A stretch of 19,303 nt of DNA from Gyrodactylus bullatarudis (taxonomy: Eukaryota > Platyhelminthes > Monogenea > Gyrodactylidea > Gyrodactylidae): the NCBI GenBank assembly GCA_012064415.1, contig SSNU01000268.1, positions 1 to 19,303 on the forward strand, read 5' to 3'. Positions 17,073 to 19,303 of the stretch are shown here, piece by piece; positions within the stretch are counted from its first letter, which is position 1, and every line of letters starts with the position of its first letter. Below the pieces are notes generated by a model that was given only the letters and a program-made list of their open reading frames with translations, was not told where the DNA came from and ran no database searches. Made by a program: the position numbers and the translations under genes.

Positions 17073-17428
17073 AATATTTAGAACGTTTTTTTGAAAACCT
17101 ATTTGCTGATGTCTTGGAGAAAAATAAAATAACTTTCTATCGTAAAACAATAGCCGTAGATTTCAAATGTGCAATCGCCTGCTCGATATCTCTTAAAGTT
17201 AGAAGATAACAGGTTTTAGAGTTTAAAAAGGCCAATTTTAACCTCTATTATCTTTGAAAGGATGAGTTGGCTTACAAAATGGAATTCAGATTCAGAATCA
17301 GCGTAATTATTTCGGTTAGGTTGCAAATTTTCTCATTTGTGTGATGAAAAAAATTTATTTGGGACATGAAGGGTTAAACAAATGAAAAGGCGATTTCATC
17401 CAAGTGTTAATGACACCCTACACTGTTT

Positions 17429-17715
17429 AAAAAAATTCAATCTGACCAAAATTAGGCCGTTTTTCGAATATCGAAAATGAACCAAATTTCTACTTTTGCA
17501 ACTTTTGAACCAAAATTTTCATTGATTTCGATAATTCACTGAGATTCGTCATTACTGTGGGCAATCAAACCATTTGAATTTTTCGATTATCACGAAGGCC
17601 AATTATCGAAATTGATAAAAATTTTGGGTTCAAAAGTTGAAAAAGTGGATATTTGGTGCATTTTCGAAATCCAAAAATTGGCCTAATTTTGGTCAGATTG
17701 ATTTTTTTTGAATAT
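17429..17715. repeat. R1 foldback (inverted pair)
   Basis: The plus-strand R1 core at 17429-17535 (TCTGACCAAAATTAGGCCGT and following) and its complement at 17597-17715 (GGCCTAATTTTGGTCAGATT at the far end) enclose a 60-bp centre. The centre contains GAGATTCGTCATTACTGTGG, the R1 middle segment. The arms differ at scattered positions, so they are not a recent duplication. The outer right edge GAATATCCACATCTTA matches, inverted, the start of the 9118 copy. Confidence 0.7.
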
Positions 17716-17840
17716 CCACATCTTATACGCTCATTCCGTTTTAGAATTCAAAAAATTATTTTTTCTGTGAATCCGGAGAAAAATATTGAGTTGTTAAAAT
17801 AGTAAATTCTCATCTTCATATCAACTAGCTTCATATTAGA
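17716..17840 (+). repeat. R1-tail
   Basis: ACGCTCATTCCGTTTTAGAA (from 17729) and CATCTTCATATCAACTAGCT match 9430-9515 closely. This is the 3' part of the R1 unit in direct orientation, following the inverted core. Confidence 0.55.
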
Positions 17841-17858
17841 AGTCAATCATTATAGTTT

Positions 17859-18061
17859 TTAATTCAGAGTTGATGATATTGCAGTCGAAGGTGTTGTTGA
17901 AATTATTTTGAAGTCATCGGCATTTTTGAAGATTTTGTATGTTCAGGTTTGAATTTCAGTAAAGACTATATATAAAAGTAGTCGTCCAACTCTTGATCCT
18001 TGAGGAATTCCAGAGCAGACTTTTTGGTCGTCTGACTTTTGGATATACATTTCACACATTT
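17859..18061 (-). pseudogene. LINE reverse transcriptase fragment, inverted 5' piece
   Basis: The minus-strand frame from 18061 reads MYIQKSDDQKVCSGIPQGSR, then VGRLLLYIVFTEIQT, a TGA, then TYKIFKNADDFKIISTTPST, ending at TAA 17859-17861. SGIPQGS is the palm motif (canonical SGVPQGS), and ADD gives the catalytic aspartates after the usual spacing. Only about 65 residues survive. It ends at about 18055, exactly where the plus-strand LINE 3' end begins, so the two probably belong to one insertion. Confidence 0.75.
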
Positions 18062-18203
18062 AAAAATCTCAATAGATCTATCAAAAACCTAAACTTAAAT
18101 AAATTCAAAATTAACTCAAGAATAAATTAATGTATTCAAAATAATATGGAGAATCATTTATGTTCACAGATGTATTGTTAAATAAACTATTATTATTATT
18201 AAA
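18059..18203 (+). pseudogene. LINE ORF2 C-terminus, 3' UTR and ATT tail
   Basis: The plus-strand frame reads FKNLNRSIKNLNLNKFK and stops at TAA 18128-18130. It matches the first LINE end of the window (FKKLNRSIKNLN) almost residue for residue. It is followed by a 3' UTR with ATTGTTAAATAAACTATTAT and ATT repeats to about 18203. The insertion is extremely short: 145 bp of 3' end joined to an inverted reverse transcriptase piece. Confidence 0.7.
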
Positions 18204-18893
18204 TTATCACCAGATCAAAATAATTTCCCTATTATTTATGGCTATTTATAGAGTTTTTTTATTCTGAGGGTATTTTTGAAAATTTTTAATGATACCATTA
18301 TTATTATTCGTATATAATACGACATGAGATTTATTTCATTATTATTGAATTTTTTAAACAAATAAAATTCACGTAAATAAATTAAGCTTTTTGCAATAAA
18401 TATACACTTTAGATTCTGAAATTATGTATATCACAGGTAAAAGCTCCGATTCATCAACCAAATATTTTTTGTATCGGAATAGTCCCTCGTTTTATAGCGT
18501 TTAGTCACATGACTCTAGAATGTAGACCAAACTACTACACTCAATTTCATTGGTTCATATCAGATTCTCGATTTCTTTTTGTTTTTTTCTATCAAATCTT
18601 GATTTAGATTTAATGATTTCTAATGTATAATAAAGTGAAAAATATAAGAATTATCATTGATAATTTATTACTAAACGGATAGAAAAACCAAGGCACTCCA
18701 ATCTTTAGCAACAATCGACAGAGAGGTGTTAAACTCAATTTAGAGTTAATAAATTCAACATTTCAGAAGTTAAACTGTTAAAATAAAAAAACTAAATGGA
18801 TAATATTGATCAAGTTTTATATTTGTTTTTAAATATTGTTCCCAAGCATCTAATTCATTTCCTCGTTCTATAAAATCTATTTTCTGTGTACTG
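18204..18893. other. AT-rich stretch, no gene; possible promoter motifs
   Basis: No open frame of note. A minus-strand cluster of promoter-like words lies at 18490-18553 (entered separately). The rest shows nothing that repeats elsewhere in the window. Confidence 0.4.
18490..18553 (-). promoter_or_regulatory. possible pol II promoter motif cluster
   Basis: On the minus strand: CCAAT (18553-18549), a palindrome-like E-box GTCATGTGAC (18513-18504), and TATAAAA (18496-18490) followed by CGAGGG. Order and spacing suit a TATA promoter firing leftward from about 18465. No gene is seen downstream before the LINE remnant, and TATAAAA is common by chance in such AT-rich DNA. Confidence 0.2.
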
Positions 18894-19083
18894 TTAACGG
18901 TTAAATTAGAGAACAGTCGCCCCCCTCTTATTTCTCTCCAAGTTTACTTTAAATCGTGTTGGTCTTTTTATTATCGATGCTTTTTCATTTCATCGATGTT
19001 AAAAAGCCCTTAGTCTCTTTGTCATTCAGAAAAATTACTAGAAAACAAGAGGGGGCAAATTTTCTATAATTTAGCCCTGTTAA
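18894..19083. mobile_element. MITE, copy 2 (TTAA-flanked), inverted relative to copy 1
   Basis: The element 18898-19079 (182 bp) is flanked by TTAA at 18894-18897 and 19080-19083. The terminal inverted repeats are CGGTTAAATTAGAGAACAGT at the left and CAGGGCTAAATTATAGAAAA at the right (minus strand), both leading to CCCCCTCTT. It matches the complement of 14432-14622 along its whole length with small differences. TTAA flanks point to a piggyBac-like transposase. The two copies sit about 4.3 kb apart in opposite orientation. Confidence 0.72.
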
Positions 19084-19090
19084 TTAAATT

Positions 19091-19303
19091 TAGGGATAAT
19101 TACAAAAGGCAAACAATTTTTTTATTTTTATCAAAAGGCAAACAATAGATCTTACAAAAGGCAAATAATGTATACGTGTTTTTTCAAAACCCAAACAAGA
19201 TCTATGCGAATATTATCATAAGGCAAAGGTTAACATTATTTTTTTAACTAAACACAAACTTTTTTACCAAACACAAACATATATTTCTGCATAGTTCACA
19301 AAA
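19091..19303. repeat. degenerate array of about 30-bp units, running off the window
   Basis: The word CAAAAGGCAAACAAT or a variant recurs at about 19103, 19132, 19155, 19185 (CAAAACCCAAACAAG), 19217 (CATAAGGCAAAGG), 19249 and 19268 (AAACACAAACTT/CAT). Spacing is 19 to 32 bp. The block starts TAGGGATAATTA, a TAGGG start like that of the hAT-type MITE. It may be the subterminal repeat region of a transposon that continues outside the window. Confidence 0.5.

Larger units (their letters stand above)
16479..17088 (-). mobile_element. tRNA/hammerhead short element (retrozyme- or SINE-like), rearranged insertion
   Basis: The insertion 16495-17072 is flanked by an identical 16-bp sequence AATATTTAGAACGTTT at 16479-16494 and 17073-17088. 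Read on the minus strand it contains, in order: an inverted tail (17072-16944); the 3' part of a direct tail (16943-16858); an 85-nt linker; a tRNA-like head (16766-16696); a hammerhead ribozyme (about 16702-16650); and a full tail (16634-16491). The tail end is repeated directly at 16491-16574 and 16858-16943, a period of 367 bp. This implies that the source RNA or DNA was a tandem array, as in retrozymes and schistosome Sm-alpha elements. It has no coding capacity. Mobilisation by LINE or Penelope machinery is inference; no poly(A) or simple tail is seen at its 3' end. Confidence 0.75.
16257..17377. mobile_element. piggyBac-type MITE bounded by TTAA, carrying a nested insertion
   Basis: The element 16261-17373 lies between TTAA at 16257-16260 and TTAA at 17374-17377. 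The terminal inverted repeats are CCCTTTATGTCCCA (left) and CCCTTCATGTCCCA (right, minus strand), 13 of 14 identical. Right after the left end is a subterminal palindrome: TGTTCCAC, CA, GTGGAACA. TTAA target sites and CCC-starting ends are the piggyBac hallmark; the termini recall the 'looper' type. Removing the nested tRNA/hammerhead insertion and one copy of its 16-bp duplication leaves about 519 bp of non-coding element. Its terminal bases (AAGGG-TTAA) agree with the end of the piggyBac transposase remnant at 2422-2430, but the longer repeats differ, so that copy was probably not its direct source. Confidence 0.75.

Noticed and set aside
1..19303. CRISPR array, bacterial operon or defence system
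   Set aside because: No regularly spaced identical repeats, no bacterial genes or ribosome-binding sites; all recognisable coding pieces are from eukaryotic transposons.

Overview
This window is AT-rich (about 70% A+T or more by eye), gene-poor eukaryotic DNA, almost certainly from an invertebrate animal. The evidence is decayed animal-type transposons: non-LTR retrotransposon (LINE), piggyBac, Tc1/mariner, hAT-like and Mutator-like pieces. There is also a tRNA-derived short element with a hammerhead ribozyme, and a probable 33-nt GT-AG intron. Very short introns and tRNA-plus-hammerhead short elements are both known in flatworms such as schistosomes, but the species cannot be fixed from the sequence. 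No complete intact gene was found. Most open frames longer than 60 codons are chance frames inside AT-rich repeats. Layout, left part (1-8600): the C-terminal end and (ATT)n tail of a LINE (1-266); a small GC-richer open frame on the minus strand that may be a terminal exon (1278-1418); the C-terminal part of a broken piggyBac transposase, with its cysteine-rich domain and a TTAA right end (1856-2430); a hAT-type MITE with 8-bp target duplication (3432-3943); copies of two dispersed repeat families, called here R1 and R2; and a frameshifted LINE reverse transcriptase on the minus strand (7382-8043). Layout, middle (8600-14650): more R1 and R2 copies; a broken Tc1/mariner-type transposase with an arginine-rich N-terminus and the short intron (10965-12036); a 765-bp foldback element with 252-bp arms and a perfect 9-bp target duplication, the signature of a Mutator-like (MULE) MITE (12450-13232); and a 191-bp MITE (14428-14626). 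Layout, right part (14650-19303): a second LINE C-terminal remnant; an unassigned 66-codon open frame (15388-15588); a TTAA-bounded piggyBac-type MITE (16257-17377) into which the tRNA/hammerhead element (16495-17072) has inserted with a 16-bp duplication; an R1 foldback; a LINE copy with an inverted 5' piece that looks like twin priming; the inverted sister of the 191-bp MITE (18894-19083); and a degenerate array of about 30-bp units at the right edge. The most notable object is the minus-strand tRNA-like, hammerhead and tail unit with a 367-bp direct-repeat period. Its ribozyme core is fully conserved, so it may still self-cleave. The elements form a layered record of insertions: LINE machinery could mobilise the non-coding short elements, and piggyBac-type and Mutator-type transposases elsewhere in the genome could have mobilised the MITEs.
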